A stretch of 64,000 nucleotides of DNA, from assembly GCA_947044365.1 (NCBI GenBank), contig OX345644.1:2518737-2582736 (forward strand). Direction: 5' to 3'. The first letter of the stretch is position 1. Every line of letters begins with the position of its first letter. The position numbers and the translations under genes are program-made. This DNA comes from Petrosia ficiformis. Lineage: Eukaryota; Porifera; Demospongiae; Haplosclerida; Petrosiidae. Under the pieces are notes generated by a model that was not told the origin of the DNA, did no database searches, and saw only the letters and a program-made list of their open reading frames with translations. Below, in pieces: positions 1 through 11,515 of this stretch.

Positions 1-235
1 AAAATTACTACTTTTAGTTATAGTTATAGTATGCCTAGTTTCTCAAACTTTTAGTTTAGTAGTTAATTAACTAAAATAATATTAGGCTTACTAAAAGGGT
101 TTTAGTTTTAGTTAACCCATTATTGGCTAATTTTCGTTTTAGTTAGTTATAGTTATTACAGTAGTTTAGTTAACTAAAAGTCACAATGCCTTACTAAAAG
201 GGGTTTTAGGTTATAGTTAACTGATCAACACTACA
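1..235. repeat. MITE family A copy, truncated at window edge
   Basis: Made of runs such as TAGTTAACTAAAAGTCA and AAAGGGGTTTTAG that are inverted relative to each other. The same ~280-bp sequence recurs at 22650-22905, 57955-58552 and 62421-62700, with partial copies near 16630, 33400, 36005, 41785, 49340 and 55960. The full copy has imperfect terminal inverted repeats ending GTTGTTTTAGTT. No coding capacity, so a non-autonomous DNA element. The rest up to position 1150 shows nothing I can name with confidence. Confidence 0.75.
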
Positions 236-1153
236 CAGTACAGCTGGTGATATTATGTAATTACATCAGTGACCAAATATATGAACTTAGAGACATTAAA
301 CATACCCACACTATGGCAAATTGGCAACAGTCTTTGTTTCAAACTTTCCTTGCAAATCTTTCAATGCAGTAAGTGTAATTCTTGGCTCTAATACAACCAA
401 CTAGAGCTGCAAGTAAACTTTAACAGAAGCTCAGCAGTTCACAAAGTGAATATGGTAGCCTTTTTTTATGAACCAGCTTCAATACCAGCTGTTAGTATTC
501 TCACCAAACAAATTATACACTCTTTTCTTTAATACCATGTACTATACACCACATTACATGACAACAACAGATCAGCTACTCTTCAAACAAGCTGTAGAAA
601 TACTCTGTTATATTCTCAACACAGTAATGCTGAGTCTGTCAAGTTTCAAAGTAGGATAGAAGCTTTACACCTGGCTATATAGTATCCAATAGTAATATTA
701 ACTAGCAACAGGCTGACAGAAGAGTAGAAGTAAAACTGCTAATATTTGACAATACAGGAGACTAAATACAGCAGCACACATCAGCATAAACTATACTCTA
801 TGACACTATATATACAAATATCATGGGTATTTGATACGTGTAATAATGTTATAAAAACATCAACTAAGTGGTTAGTTTAGCCTCCTACTCCCCCTCCACA
901 GACAGCCATGAACCACAAACTTAAACAAGATTCATATCAATAGTTAATTATTTGTTTCCACAAGGTAATAGGCTTGGGAAAAGTATAAAGCATTATACTA
1001 ATTACTGACTATTGTTATTATTCTTTGTGGTTTGAGAGTAAACTGTAATTACGCTAAGATGTATTATAGTGTACAACTTGCATGTAATTACATGTGTGTG
1101 TATGTGTGCTTGCTGTAGTCACGAATCAAGTAGTACATATGTGTGCAACTTGC

Positions 1154-1246
1154 CTCTTGGCTAGTAGGGTAGGAGAATGATGAATCTTCGTTAAAGTACT
1201 CATCTTCACTTTCTGGATAATCAAAAAATTCCTTTGTCGTAGTCAT
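1154..1246 (-). CDS. first coding exon of an unidentified acidic protein gene
   Basis: ATG at 1246 opens a 31-codon exon beginning MTTTKEFFDYPESEDEYFNE, rich in Asp, Glu, Ser and Tyr. It ends CAAGAG followed by GCAAGT, which is the consensus for a GC-AG intron donor; a weaker GT donor lies three bases further. The gene would run left. A possible terminal exon follows an acceptor near 413 (ending in a stop near 350), but the join is unproven. The family is not recognised. Low sequence complexity makes the call moderate at best. Confidence 0.35.
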
Positions 1247-2040
1247 GACGTATTCTCCGTTTGTCAGTATTTGATATTCCTATTAATATTAAGTGATTCG
1301 TAATACTTTATAAACGAAACTGTTTAAATTTAAGTCTGTTGGTATTCACGATGACCTCAAAAATAGGATATGAGTCATATGATGACTTTATATGTAATAA
1401 TATGTATAGTTTAATGTCATAAGGTTAATACATGACTATACTGTAACTCAATAATGAAACAATTGATTGATTTGACATACACAAAAAGAAACAGGTACCA
1501 TAATTATATGAAAATGGTGAAGGTAAAAAGATTGTTGGTCCTTCCAAACTAAAGATATGTGAGGTTAAGGTGAACATGAATTATCTTCAGTTGGAGTCTA
1601 ATATCAGACATCAATTATATTTTACTTGCACGTTTGAAATGATTCAGTTAATACTGTTGCTTTCTCTAATCATGCATACTAGAGCATAGGCCACACTCTA
1701 GTATCTATGATCAAATAGTACTATATATATATTATACTATTGTATAATTTCTCGACACTACAACTAGAAGCCGTATATATATAACCATTACTAGAAATCA
1801 ATTGAGCGTGTCGATTTAATACTAGAACTTGTACTAATACTATGTTGTATATGAACATACCATAGACTGCATGTCTTCTTGTATTCCTGGATTCCAGTAC
1901 GATGTTTTAAATGACGACTCGTACTCCATGTTGTTGGACAGATTTACTTCAATATTACTTTACAAATAGATACCATTAATTAGAACATAAACATAAACAA
2001 AATTTTGCTGCAATGAATAAAATATTACTGAAAATAATTA
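1247..2040. repeat. intergenic stretch with MITE family B copy (about 1340-1585)
   Basis: Family B starts like TTCACGATGACCTCAAAA and ends like GAGGTTAAGGTGAACATGAA, a rough terminal inverted repeat. Related copies lie at 56415-56685 and 43400-43620, with parts at 19890-20000, 42870-43010, 51540-51800 and 59600-60345. The rest of the interval, 1600-2040, is AT-rich without recognisable content. Confidence 0.65.
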
Positions 2041-3096
2041 TTATAAAGGAGGAAAAATCTCAGCAATCATACACCTCACTCCACCACCTCCCAAAGCCTC
2101 AATGACATCAACAGGGCAATGAGCAATTTCGGAACTCTCAAGAATCTTTTCTTTCTGCCAATCCTTTAAAGCTTCATAAGATTTCGTCGACATTACAACA
2201 TATCTTTTCCCATTTTTATTACAAAGCTGAAGCGAATTACAAACAAAATTATTCAACTGTAATTCAGTAATCGGAATAACCTCTTTGCCAGATTTCTCAA
2301 TGCTGTTTTTGACCATTATTCTCTCACTCTCATTTCGTATGCTATCAAGACAGATCATTGCAAATTCCTCACCTAAACATAGCATTACATTGGTATGATA
2401 TATCGGCACATAGTTACCCAAACTACTCTTTTGTGTAGCATTAAATATAACTGGCGTATAATTTAGTTCATGACAAAATGTTTTCAGTGGATCTTCATGT
2501 GTTCGTGCTGACAAACAAGAATAAACAATACGATTTACTCGATCGATTACCATACTGCCTGTGCCCTCCAAAAATAGTTTATTGTTTTCAAAATATGTGA
2601 GATCTAACACCTCAGCTTGGAGAGATTCTGTCCACTTTCTAATTAAAGTATCTTGTCGTTCATTCCTCCTCGTATTTGCCATCATTGGGTAGAGAGCAAT
2701 CTTAGATGGTGTATCTTGCGCCAAAGGAGAATGAAAGGATATCCAGTTGTTTGGAAAGACTGAATCAGGGAGTTTCAGATCATCTCTATCAAGTTCTTCA
2801 TGAACCTGTATCCCACATGACTTCAATAAAGATAACAGTCTTTCAAATTCCACAATGGCCAATTTGCGTACTTGTTCAGGGTCAGTCAAATAACTTCCGT
2901 TCGACTTGGTAGGATCAATCTGAAATGCATTATCTCCTGCTGTCTGTTCATTGAAACCAAATGATCTAGGTCGAATCATCATCACCCTATTGGTTACTTG
3001 CTGAAGGTTGTTTGGCTTGTGTTCAGAAGCCATTGTCGTTAATCTACGCAGCAGCGAGTAAAATCTAAACCACTGCATGAATTGTGAGCAATCCAC
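2041..3096 (-). CDS. CtlX-like arginine deiminase-related (pentein) protein
   Basis: A single uninterrupted exon of 351 codons. The sequence matches the CtlX/amidinotransferase-related branch of the pentein superfamily: N-terminal VMMIRPRSFGFN and AGDNAFQ (residues 38-59), FPNNWISFH (114-122), LEGTGSMVIDR (176-186), YHTNVMLCLGEE (233-244) and a C-terminal GGGGVRCMIAEIF. Family knowledge places the catalytic pair at His234 and Cys342, with acidic and Asn residues around 116-118 and 177. Such enzymes hydrolyse or transfer guanidino groups, and bacterial CtlX is linked to citrulline use; the substrate here is unknown. The first 21 residues are Arg- and aromatic-rich without acids after Asp2, so they could be a mitochondrial presequence, or translation may start at Met22 (3033). 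Absence of introns beside intron-containing genes is unusual. The upstream GPATCH2-like stop is only 93 bp away. Confidence 0.85.
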   Translation of the reverse strand: MDCSQFMQWFRFYSLLRRLTTMASEHKPNNLQQVTNRVMMIRPRSFGFNEQTAGDNAFQIDPTKSNGSYLTDPEQVRKLAIVEFERLLSLLKSCGIQVHEELDRDDLKLPDSVFPNNWISFHSPLAQDTPSKIALYPMMANTRRNERQDTLIRKWTESLQAEVLDLTYFENNKLFLEGTGSMVIDRVNRIVYSCLSARTHEDPLKTFCHELNYTPVIFNATQKSSLGNYVPIYHTNVMLCLGEEFAMICLDSIRNESERIMVKNSIEKSGKEVIPITELQLNNFVCNSLQLCNKNGKRYVVMSTKSYEALKDWQKEKILESSEIAHCPVDVIEALGGGGVRCMIAEIFPPL

Positions 3097-3159
3097 GGAT
3101 GAAAAATTATGATTATTACTAATTAACTATTATTCACTGAATAATTATAATAATTATCT

Positions 3160-3165
3160 TTTATT
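3160..3165 (-). terminator. poly(A) signal AATAAA for the GPATCH2-like gene
   Basis: AATAAA on the minus strand 25 bases after the GPATCH2-like stop codon and before the next gene on the same strand. It suggests separate mRNAs despite the 93-bp spacing. Confidence 0.45.
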
Positions 3166-3189
3166 ATTAAAATGGAATATTATATAAAA

Positions 3190-6100
3190 TCAGTTAGGAA
3201 ATCCCAAACCAGTGAGTTTTGGTCTAAAGTTAGCAAATACTGGATCTTGAATTCCATTCTCAAGTGCTCCAAGACCACTCCCTGGTTTCCAGCCCATGTT
3301 GCGCAATATTTGATTTCCAATATTTCTGTCATCAATGGGTGGAGCATTTCCACCCACAATCTTCATCTGGGATCCTAAGACGGAGACTGGTACACGTATG
3401 GGTAAAGAATGTCTGAAATTCTTCTTGGAGAAAAAAGCTGGATCTAAAAGCTCACGTCCATGTTCTTTGATAACTTCTTCAATCTCGCCATCACTAGCCA
3501 AACGAGTACATCCAGTTTTCCTTAAAACTGGCGATGCAACAGGTAGACGTCTTTTCTGATGAACAGTATAGTCCAAGTTATGAACATCGGCCAGACTAGA
3601 AGCTGTACGACACAGAGCTCTACTCAACATCGGTAGATGCAATTCCGTTTCTATACTATACAATACAAAATCACTTATTCTTTTACTCAGTTCTTGTGGC
3701 GAAGTAATAGTAGGTGCTAGCTTTTTCCTTTTCTTTGAATTACCACTTTTACCATGAATGCCGCATTGCTGTGGGTGTATAAACTCGCTATTATTACTTG
3801 TAACCTTTGTACCAATGTCCCATTTGTGTCCACTTCCCCCCCGACTTAAAAATGGAAAGTTTCCACTAAGAACTTGATTGAAATGAACATTATCTTCAAC
3901 CATCTCATCAGCACTGCTTACTGTCTGATTGTCCCACCAACTCTTTATGCCAATATTGGTAGTATATGCAGTTCCAGTGATCTTTAGATTGCCTGCAATT
4001 TCTGCACTACTTTCTTCATCATCTCCATCACATCCGCTGTCAAAGGAACTTTCTGTCAATTCACTACCACTGTTAGATTGAGAATGAGGTAGTGCAGAGT
4101 CCATGAGAGATATCACTTCCGATCCCTCCATTGTAGACAAACCTGTGGAATGATATAATCAGTTTATGATAGAGTGCTATATTCCATGTTATGTGGCCAT
4201 GTAATTTAACAAATGTTTTCAACATGTTTCTCTTAAGGTTTCAAAAGGTTTTTACCAAAAAATGACGATCACACCTGACACAATTAGCACTTAACATTAA
4301 TGTGTGACATTCTACACGCTTAATACAGCCACATCAATAAGTGATCGATTGTACAAAAGGAAATATTTACCAAAGATGATGGCTAATATACATTTTGTAA
4401 ATGTACAGTTGGTAGGTGTCAGACTTGGAGTCAAACACTTCGAATACTTGATAAATACACTGTCCTTTCATGAAGTTTGTTGGTGATAACTGATTAAAGT
4501 GCTGGAAGTTTTAGCACATAGATGTTTACAATATTACTTTTGATGTGTCAATGATGTCACATTGTAAACCTGCAAGCACATGCTACATCAACAATGTTAA
4601 GTACAGAAACTTTAAAGTAATATGATGTCACGTGAACCTGCAAGCACATGCTACATCCATAATGTAAACTTTAAGTAATATGATGTCACATTGTGAACCT
4701 GCAAGCACATGTTACATCAATATTGTTAAGTACAGAAACTTTAATTTAGATGAAATAAGAAATAAGTATTTTAAGTTGTATTTGAAATGCTTAGTATTTG
4801 AATAATGTATACATGTATGTATTTCAAATACTGTGACATGTATTCTAGTAGGTGTAAACAGTAAGTTTGTATGTACATACAGTACTGCTATGGCACTAGA
4901 GAGTGAATGTATTCCAAAATGACTATAGTTAGTTCTTCATCTCACTTCGCCAGGAAAAGGCAAAAAGAAATCAAACTCCATACTAACAAATTAGTAATTA
5001 CCTACCACTAGAATCCTTACACGTTGCTTTATATCTATACATAATTTTTCTTAACATTCATATAATTAAAGTTAATTCCGATCAAAACAATGTGGGTCTA
5101 CAAGTGTATGTATTAGAAGGCAGTCCAGATTTTTTGTGAATCGACAGAGAGACTGCAGGTGAAATTTAGTCATATTGCATATACACACAAAGCTGATTAT
5201 ATGAAGAATATGATATAATAAGCGATTACAGCTTGCCTTTTTAAGCTACAAAGATAAGTAATAGCCATTCCCATAGAAATCTGTACGATTTGGATGCCCT
5301 CATAAGGTACAACATAGTGTGAAGTAGTGATGAACGAGGACAAGTGATCATAACCAGGTGATGTGAAGAGACAAAATGAGGCCACAAGGAAAGTATATAC
5401 ATGTATCATGAACCCTAATTATGCGAACCATGCAAATTTTATAATACTATTACTATAACAATTGGGACCCCCAATGTGTATGCCCTCCCCCCCTTCCCTC
5501 TGTGGATCTATGAAAAGATACTCAAGTATAGGTCTGTAGCTACTTATATATACAGCCAAACTTTTCATAATAGGTGTGGTCAATTTTGCACACATGCAAA
5601 AGCTGAAAATACAGAAGGTCAAAGTTCAAAATACAAAAAAGTTGAAGGCCAAAATCTGTGACCTTTGCATGTGCTAAGTTCATTGACTGAAATCGTACAC
5701 GGAAGAGCATATTTAAAAGCAAACCTGTTTCGGTTTCTTCGTATTCTTCTTCCGAGTTGTCAGGGCCTAACATAATGATGTCATCTACTGTTGGTGAATC
5801 TGAATCTGTCAAAGCACGAGAACTAATATCACTGGGAACATACTGACACTCGGATGATCCTTTCTGATGTACAGATGAGTGTGGTATCATAGATGGACTA
5901 ACCCATGCTATAGGATTATATCTCAGTTTAGAAACGTATGAGTCTCTTCTCTGCTTACCCATGTGAGCCCCAGCCATTCTTTCTGTCTCACATGGCGACT
6001 GATGTACGAGGGGCAAAGCCTTGGCTTTCTTTGTACATTTCCGGTTGCGTTTGGAACTCCTCTTTCTACATTGTCGTTCCTTGAGGCGTTCTAGAGGAAC

Positions 6101-6457
6101 TTCTCCTGGAAGATTATCTAACAAAGTCGCTGAAGGTAATTCAGAGTAAATCGTCTCTACATCACTAGTAACAATGCATCCTTCAGGAAGCTGTAAGGGA
6201 TCCATTCCACAAGACATTACAGATACATTCAGACTTGACAATCTCTTTGTTACTTCGATTGCGTCTAGAACAGTTGCAGGATCGTTGAGATCTGCATTCT
6301 CGGCATAATCAAGTAGAGTTTGATCGTCGAGGCTTGCCCAACCACTTTGGTCCCCTCCTTCCCCAAGATGTTTCTGGCATCTCTCAGGATCACTGTGACG
6401 ACCCGATCGCCCTCCATGTTTACTTCGAAGTCTTCTACGAGACGCTCGTCGACCCAT
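3190..6457 (-). CDS. GPATCH2: GPATCH2-type G-patch protein, two coding exons
   Basis: Exon 1 is 6457..5725 and exon 2 is 4142..3190, joined by a 1.58-kb intron (ACAG/GTTTGC to TTCCACAG) in phase 1, giving 561 residues. The N-terminus is Arg-rich (MGRRASRRRLRSKH), followed by basic nuclear-type stretches (KRSSKRNRKCTKKAK). Exon 2 has an acidic Ser/Glu tract, then WWDN...FNQVLSGNFPFLS, which resembles the conserved block of vertebrate GPATCH2/GPATCH2L, an R3H-like helical region, and a C-terminal G-patch (IGNQILRNMGWKPGSGLGAL ... GLGFPN). G-patch proteins bind and activate DEAH-box RNA helicases, so a nuclear RNA-processing role follows from family knowledge. An in-frame ATG lies 13 codons upstream but follows a good acceptor-like tract, so I chose 6457. 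Whether it is GPATCH2 or GPATCH2L cannot be resolved by eye. Confidence 0.85.
4540..4745. repeat. three tandem copies of a ~75-85 bp repeat in the GPATCH2 intron
   Basis: The phrase CCTGCAAGCACATG followed by TACATC and a run with AAACTTTAA recurs three times at about 4568, 4637 and 4697. No function is evident. The rest of the intron (4143-5724) shows nothing clear. Confidence 0.6.
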
Positions 6458-7001
6458 TACATCACATCTATATAATATAGCAAAGGAACTAAACAAAAAA
6501 ACAAATGGTTATTATAGGGCCGTCCCTATAAATTGGGGTTTATTGATTATCTATTGCGTGCACGCGCGCAGAGCCAGAGGTCGCGCTAATTAAAATTATA
6601 GTCTCGTCCCCATCCGGTCACGCCCATGTGTTTCAGGTATGATTGAGTGCGAACACCACAAAACAGTCATAGGTATACTTTTTCTCTGTAAGAGTGTATG
6701 CAATGTACAGACCACATATATTATATAATTCTATAATTATATATATATATAATTTATATATAATTATAATATTCAGGCAAGCCGCTGACAACTACACTGC
6801 TCTAGATACCGTGCCTTCTGCTATGTAGTCCTAGTAAGGTAGAACTGGCTATACAAGAATACATTTTTACATAATTATAGTAGATGACTTTTTCCAGATA
6901 TTGCAAGGAAAAATGAAAGAAACACTTAGCTAATAATTGTTGATTGAACTCATGTATATGTTTGTACAAATAAGACTGAAAGTTATTTTATGAATGTAAA
7001 G
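6458..7001. other. intergenic region; possible fragment of element X near 6520-6650
   Basis: Contains TATAGGGCCGTCCCTATAAA and a GC-richer stretch (GCGTGCACGCGCGC), weakly similar to one end of the element at 10991-11515. A polypyrimidine tract ending in AG at about 6487 could be a 5' UTR splice acceptor of the GPATCH2-like gene. An AT-rich tract lies at 6715-6775. Confidence 0.3.
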
Positions 7002-7872
7002 TTAGTTTTTACGACTCTTCATTTCGGTGAATTTGAGAGAATAATAATAGCCTTTCCAGGAATCCCAGTTTATCCCATTAGCAAGAGATGAATGCGAACC
7101 TCCAAGATACTGGGAATTGAGGTTAGAACGATGACATGCATTGTACCACCAAGCTCCTTTGAATGAAACGGCACACTGATCATAACGAAGATCATTTTCT
7201 CTGTCCTTAGTAGAGAATTTCATTCCATTGACATTCCCATAGTCACCATCAGGTGTCATCGAATCTCCTGCATCACCAGAATATCCTCCAAGAGTGATAG
7301 GGTAATCTGTTGCACAGTCTCCTACACTAAATATAGAGTATTTAGCATAGCGTCGGTTGTTCTCAAAGTCTTCCAAATCCACTCTTAATGAGTAGTACCC
7401 TCTACCAGTAACAAGTCGATGTATCTTCCTCAGTCCCAACCAGAATTCTCCATCGAGATCACCAAAACCTTCCTCATAGTCAATCCAATTACGATAGAAA
7501 TCAACTGATCCATCTTTCCTCCTCTGAAAAACAGTCCATCTGCCACCATCAGTATCCATATCACAATAGACCTATGGATGATGAGAGAATACTTCAGCAG
7601 TAGCTCATGCATTGTTATTATATATACATGGATATTATTATACCTGAAATGGGATCTTGTCATCAGGATTAATATTATAAATACCACTTGGATCAACACC
7701 AGGAGTCAATGAATCACAATCTTTAGGAATTATGTAATAAGAGTTATTATAGTACATTGTAGTACTGTACTATACAGTAATATGTCTCACCTTGGATTAT
7801 AGTATCGCTATAAACAGAATAGGTAAAGTAGAACATAACTACTGTGTACAGGAACACTTTTGGGACACCCAT
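7002..7872 (-). CDS. secreted fibrinogen-related protein, FReD gene 1 of cluster 1
   Basis: Three exons: 7872..7791 (signal peptide, [20 protein letters not shown]), 7720..7644 (linker and start of the domain, [20 protein letters not shown]) and 7571..7002 (the rest of the domain). Phases are 1 then 0, with all sites GT-AG; the product has 242 residues. Family marks are [62 protein letters not shown] and a C-terminal [14 protein letters not shown]. The fibrinogen domain (ficolin/tachylectin-5 type) binds acetyl groups and sugars through a pocket near a calcium site. The calcium loop reads DREND here, while the paralogues have DRDND. There is no collagen or coiled-coil region, so the product is probably a stand-alone secreted lectin; the ligand is unknown. 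Confidence 0.9.
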
Positions 7873-8274
7873 AATGAACACTTGATGGTAAGTTCAGTAG
7901 TGCACTACTGGTAATATTTTACTACGATGAGGCTATATATATCTTTTACAATGATTCACTGTTAATGAACAGTTTGGATTTCTTTTGTTGACTAGTTTAC
8001 TTTTATAGTCATTGTTAGTATATCCTGTCGACAAGCTTTATATTTTTCTATACATAATTATAATACACATTTTAATTAGCTTCCCACATAATGAAATGTA
8101 TTTATTTTACAGGAATACATATTTTCATGTACACACGCATGTACATCCATAATCAATGAAGGAAATAACCCAGAGTTGCTATGGTATAAAAAGCAACATA
8201 TCTATGTACATCTTCTTGGTACTTTATATACTAAATTTACTAATCATTTTTGTAATAGAAACAATTTTAGTTTT

Positions 8275-8612
8275 ATTTAACAATTTATCTTGGTCTTAAT
8301 AGACCTATTTATAAGAGTAACAAACAGAATATTCCTAATAGTAGCTCATGCATATAATTATTATACATTATACCTGAAATGGGATGGCGTCATCAGGATT
8401 AATACCACTTGGATCAATACCAGGAGTCAATGAATCACAATCTTGAAAAACAATGTTATTCAGTTGTTATAATTATAGTATTATTATATATACATATTAT
8501 GTTTCACCTTTGATTATATCAGCATAAACAGAATAAGTGAAGTAGAACATAACTACTGTGCACAGGAACACTTCATAATGAACGCTTGATGGTAAGTTCA
8601 GTAGTGATCTAC
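8275..8612 (-). pseudogene. FReD pseudogene of cluster 1 lacking its main exon
   Basis: Exon 1-like sequence (about 8517-8590) and exon 2-like sequence (about 8374-8441) are recognisable by comparison with the neighbouring genes. Ten bases are missing just after the initiator codon, shifting the frame, and exon 2 lacks nine bases. The exon 3 acceptor and GTCTAT are still present at about 8302-8312, but then the sequence jumps straight into the spacer normally found upstream of a FReD gene (AAGATAAATTGTTAAAT). The ~560-bp main exon is therefore deleted. The spacers 7873-8275 and 8613-9165 are paralogous spacer DNA. Confidence 0.85.
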
Positions 8613-9164
8613 TGGTAATATTTGACAACGATGAGGTTATATCTTTGGATGATTCACAGTTAATGAACAGTTTGGATTTCTGTTGTTTATGACTAGTTTA
8701 CTAATTTATAATCATTGTTGGTACATCCATTCTACAAGCTTTATACCTTTCTATACAATAATTATAATACACATTTTAATTAGCTTCCTACATGTATTCA
8801 CATTTTACAGGAATACATATTTTCATGTACACATGTATGTACATCCATAATCAACGAAGGAACTAACCAGAGATGCTATGGCATGAAAAAGCAACATACT
8901 ATTTACTGGTAGTTTATATACTACATTTACTTATATTATTCAGTCGATTTAACAATCCATTTTGGTTGAGCTCCAAAACTTAGAAACATTGTTTCCACTT
9001 CACAGACCACTGACAACTATAACTAGTGTTTACAACAAATTAAAGCAGCAGGGGTGTACGTCATAAATATATATATCTATAAGTAAGTTGGGTTTATCTG
9101 ATGAAACTACTTCATTCGGGCTAGGTTTGCAGAAGCTGCTGCCAATTTTTAATGTTTCCGTCTC

Positions 9165-9430
9165 ATTTGTTACTTTCATATGTTTTCAGTTAGTGTTTAA
9201 AGGTGTACCAAATTATTGTACATTATGATTAATTTGTGGTTGTAATAGATTTGTAACAAAAAAATATTCTTTAAAAAAATTATATTACAGAACTTTCATT
9301 CCAACCTAATCTTCCACATGATTGGTGTTTAAAATGTTGTAATAAATAAGGACAAGATGATAATATATGATGTTGTGGTACCAAGTCAATAGGACGTTCT
9401 GTGTTACCTAGAACCAGACAATTCACTTCA
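9165..9430 (-). pseudogene. broken copy of the last NOL9 exon (duplication relic 1)
   Basis: On the minus strand 9430..9290 reads almost identically to the terminal NOL9 exon at 14383-14525, encoding [15 protein letters not shown] ... HQSCGRLGW and a stop. It begins abruptly at the codons for VNCL, with no upstream exons, and is fused to FReD downstream flank (CAAGTCCAAATAATTATTG). The 3' flank (9165-9290) also matches NOL9's. Confidence 0.85.
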
Positions 9431-9549
9431 AGTCCAAATAATTATTGATTGAATTATCTCTTTGTATTAATTAATATGTAAACATATGTACAAATAAGTT
9501 AAATTTATGTATATGTGCAAGTAAGAAAACTTATTCTATGAATGTAAAG

Positions 9550-10404
9550 TTAGTTTTTACGACTCTTCATTTCGGTGAATTTGAGAGAATAATAATAGCC
9601 TTTCCAGGAATGCCAGTTTACTCCATTAGCATAAGCAGTGGAACCATACTTAGCATTGAGGTTGGAACGATGACATGTCCTATACCACCAAGCTCCTTTG
9701 TATGAAACAGCACACGCAATCGATAAAAAATCATTATCTCTATCCTTAGTAGAGAATTTCACCCCATCGACGTTTCCATGATCATCAGATGTCATTGAAT
9801 CTCCTGCATCACCAGAATATCCTCCAAGAGTGATAGGGTATTCTGTTGCACAGTCTCCCAAACTAAATGAGGAGTATTTAGCATAGCGTTGGTTGTTACT
9901 ATAGTCCTGCAAATCCACTCTTAGTGAGTAGTACCCTCTACCAGTAACAAGTCGGTGTATCTTCCTCAGTCCCAACCAGAATTCTCCATCGAGATCACCA
10001 AAACCTTCCTCATAGTCAATCCAATTACGACTGAAATCAACCGATCCATCTTTCCTTCTCTGAAAAACAGTCCATCTGCCACCATCAGTATCCATATCAC
10101 AATAGACCTATTTATAAGAGTAACATACAGAATATTCCCAATAGTAGCTCATGCATAATTATTATACATTATACCTGAAATGGGATGGCGTCATCAGGAT
10201 TAATATTATAAATACCACTTGGATCAACACCAGGAGTCAATGAATCACAATCTTGAGAAATAATGTAATATAATTATTCAGTTGTTATAATTATAGTATA
10301 ATTATATATACATATTATGTTTCACCTTTGATTATATCAGCATAAACAGAATAAGTGAAGTAGAACATAACTACTGTGTACAGTAACACTTTCGGGACAC
10401 CCAT
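9550..10404 (-). CDS. secreted fibrinogen-related protein, FReD gene 2 of cluster 1
   Basis: Exons 10404..10326, 10251..10175 and 10107..9550, the same architecture and phases as its neighbours; 237 residues. Exon 1 encodes a hydrophobic signal peptide ([20 protein letters not shown]) ending in YADIIK. The domain keeps [33 protein letters not shown], a Cys pair spaced as in ficolins (CAVSYKGAWWYRTCH) and SNLN. The loop after NLNAKY is shorter than in genes 1 and 3, by about four residues. A member of a tandem set with near-identical introns, so recently duplicated. Confidence 0.9.
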
Positions 10405-10990
10405 AATGAACACCGAATGGTAAGTTCAGTAGTGATCTACTGGTAATATTTGACAACGATAGTTATATCTTTGGATGATGAGTTTGGATTTTTTTTGTTT
10501 GTGATTAGTTTACTAATTTATAATCATTGTTGGTACATCCATTCTACAAGCTTTATACCTTTCTATACAGTAATTATAATACACATATTAATTAGCTTCT
10601 TACATGTATTTACATTTTACAGGAATACATATTTTCATGTACACACACATGTACATCCATAATCAACAAAGGAACTAACCAGAAATGCTATGGCATGAAA
10701 AAGCAACATACTATTTACTGGTAGCTTATATACTACATTTACTAATCATTTTGGAACAATGTATACATTATTCAGTCATTTAACAATCCATTTTGGTTGA
10801 GCTCCAAAAACTTAGATATATTGTTTCCACTTCACAGACCACTGACAACTATAACTAGTGTTTACAACAAATTAATGCAACAGGGATGTACATGTACATC
10901 ATAAATATATATATCTGTAAGTAAGTTGGGTTTATCTGATGAAACTACTTCATTCAGGCTAAGTTTGCAGAAGCTGCTGCCAATTTTTAT
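10405..10990. other. FReD upstream spacer, no gene seen
   Basis: Paralogous to 8613-9150 and 13711-14300: shared phrases include TCATTGTTGGTACATCCATT, AACTAACCAGAAATGCTATG and TAAGTTGGGTTTATCTGATG. It probably contains the promoter of FReD gene 2, but I see no defined element. Confidence 0.6.
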
Positions 10991-11515
10991 GGCCCGTAGG
11001 GCCATCCCTATAATTGCTTTCCACGGGGTTTAATGTATATATAATATATATATAATATATATATATATTCTTGTGTCACTTGCGCGACTATGCGTTGTAT
11101 ACGTAGTTAAGGAAGTTGCGTCATTCCCGGGGGCTCGGTCAATTAATGGGCGTGGCGCGTAAAAGAACGCGCGTTTGAGCTACAGACCAGCCAGGAAGAT
11201 TCAGAAAGGATGTAAAACTGCTAATAACTGTTGTATATAGCAGAGAAACAGTATAGATATTATGCAAGAATCTTTAACAAGTAAGTATGATAAGTTGTTG
11301 AGTTTCAGACACGAGGAAGTCATCATTTAGAACCTTGAAGGAGTACCTCAGTCAGTTCATCAGACATCTGTGTATTTAGACTGCAATTAGGCTTACACTT
11401 ACGTCTTCAGGCCCTAGGAGTACACAGAAAGGTAGAGACACTAGTGCCATCAGCAATGCTTAATACATAGTCATCACAAAGCAAATATAGGGATGTTTTT
11501 TCTCTATATACACTT
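10991..11515. mobile_element. element X, ~0.5-kb non-autonomous transposon, copy 1
   Basis: Interrupts the FReD/NOL9 spacer, which is uninterrupted at 9150 and 14300. One end reads TGGCCCGTAGGGCCATCCCT, the other AGGGATGTTTTTTCTCTATA then CACTTGTTAA. A second copy in opposite orientation lies at 28020-28487. It carries a GC-rich segment (CATTCCCGGGGGCTCGGTCA and GCGCGTAAAAGAACGCGC). No open frame of note; superfamily unknown. Confidence 0.75.
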
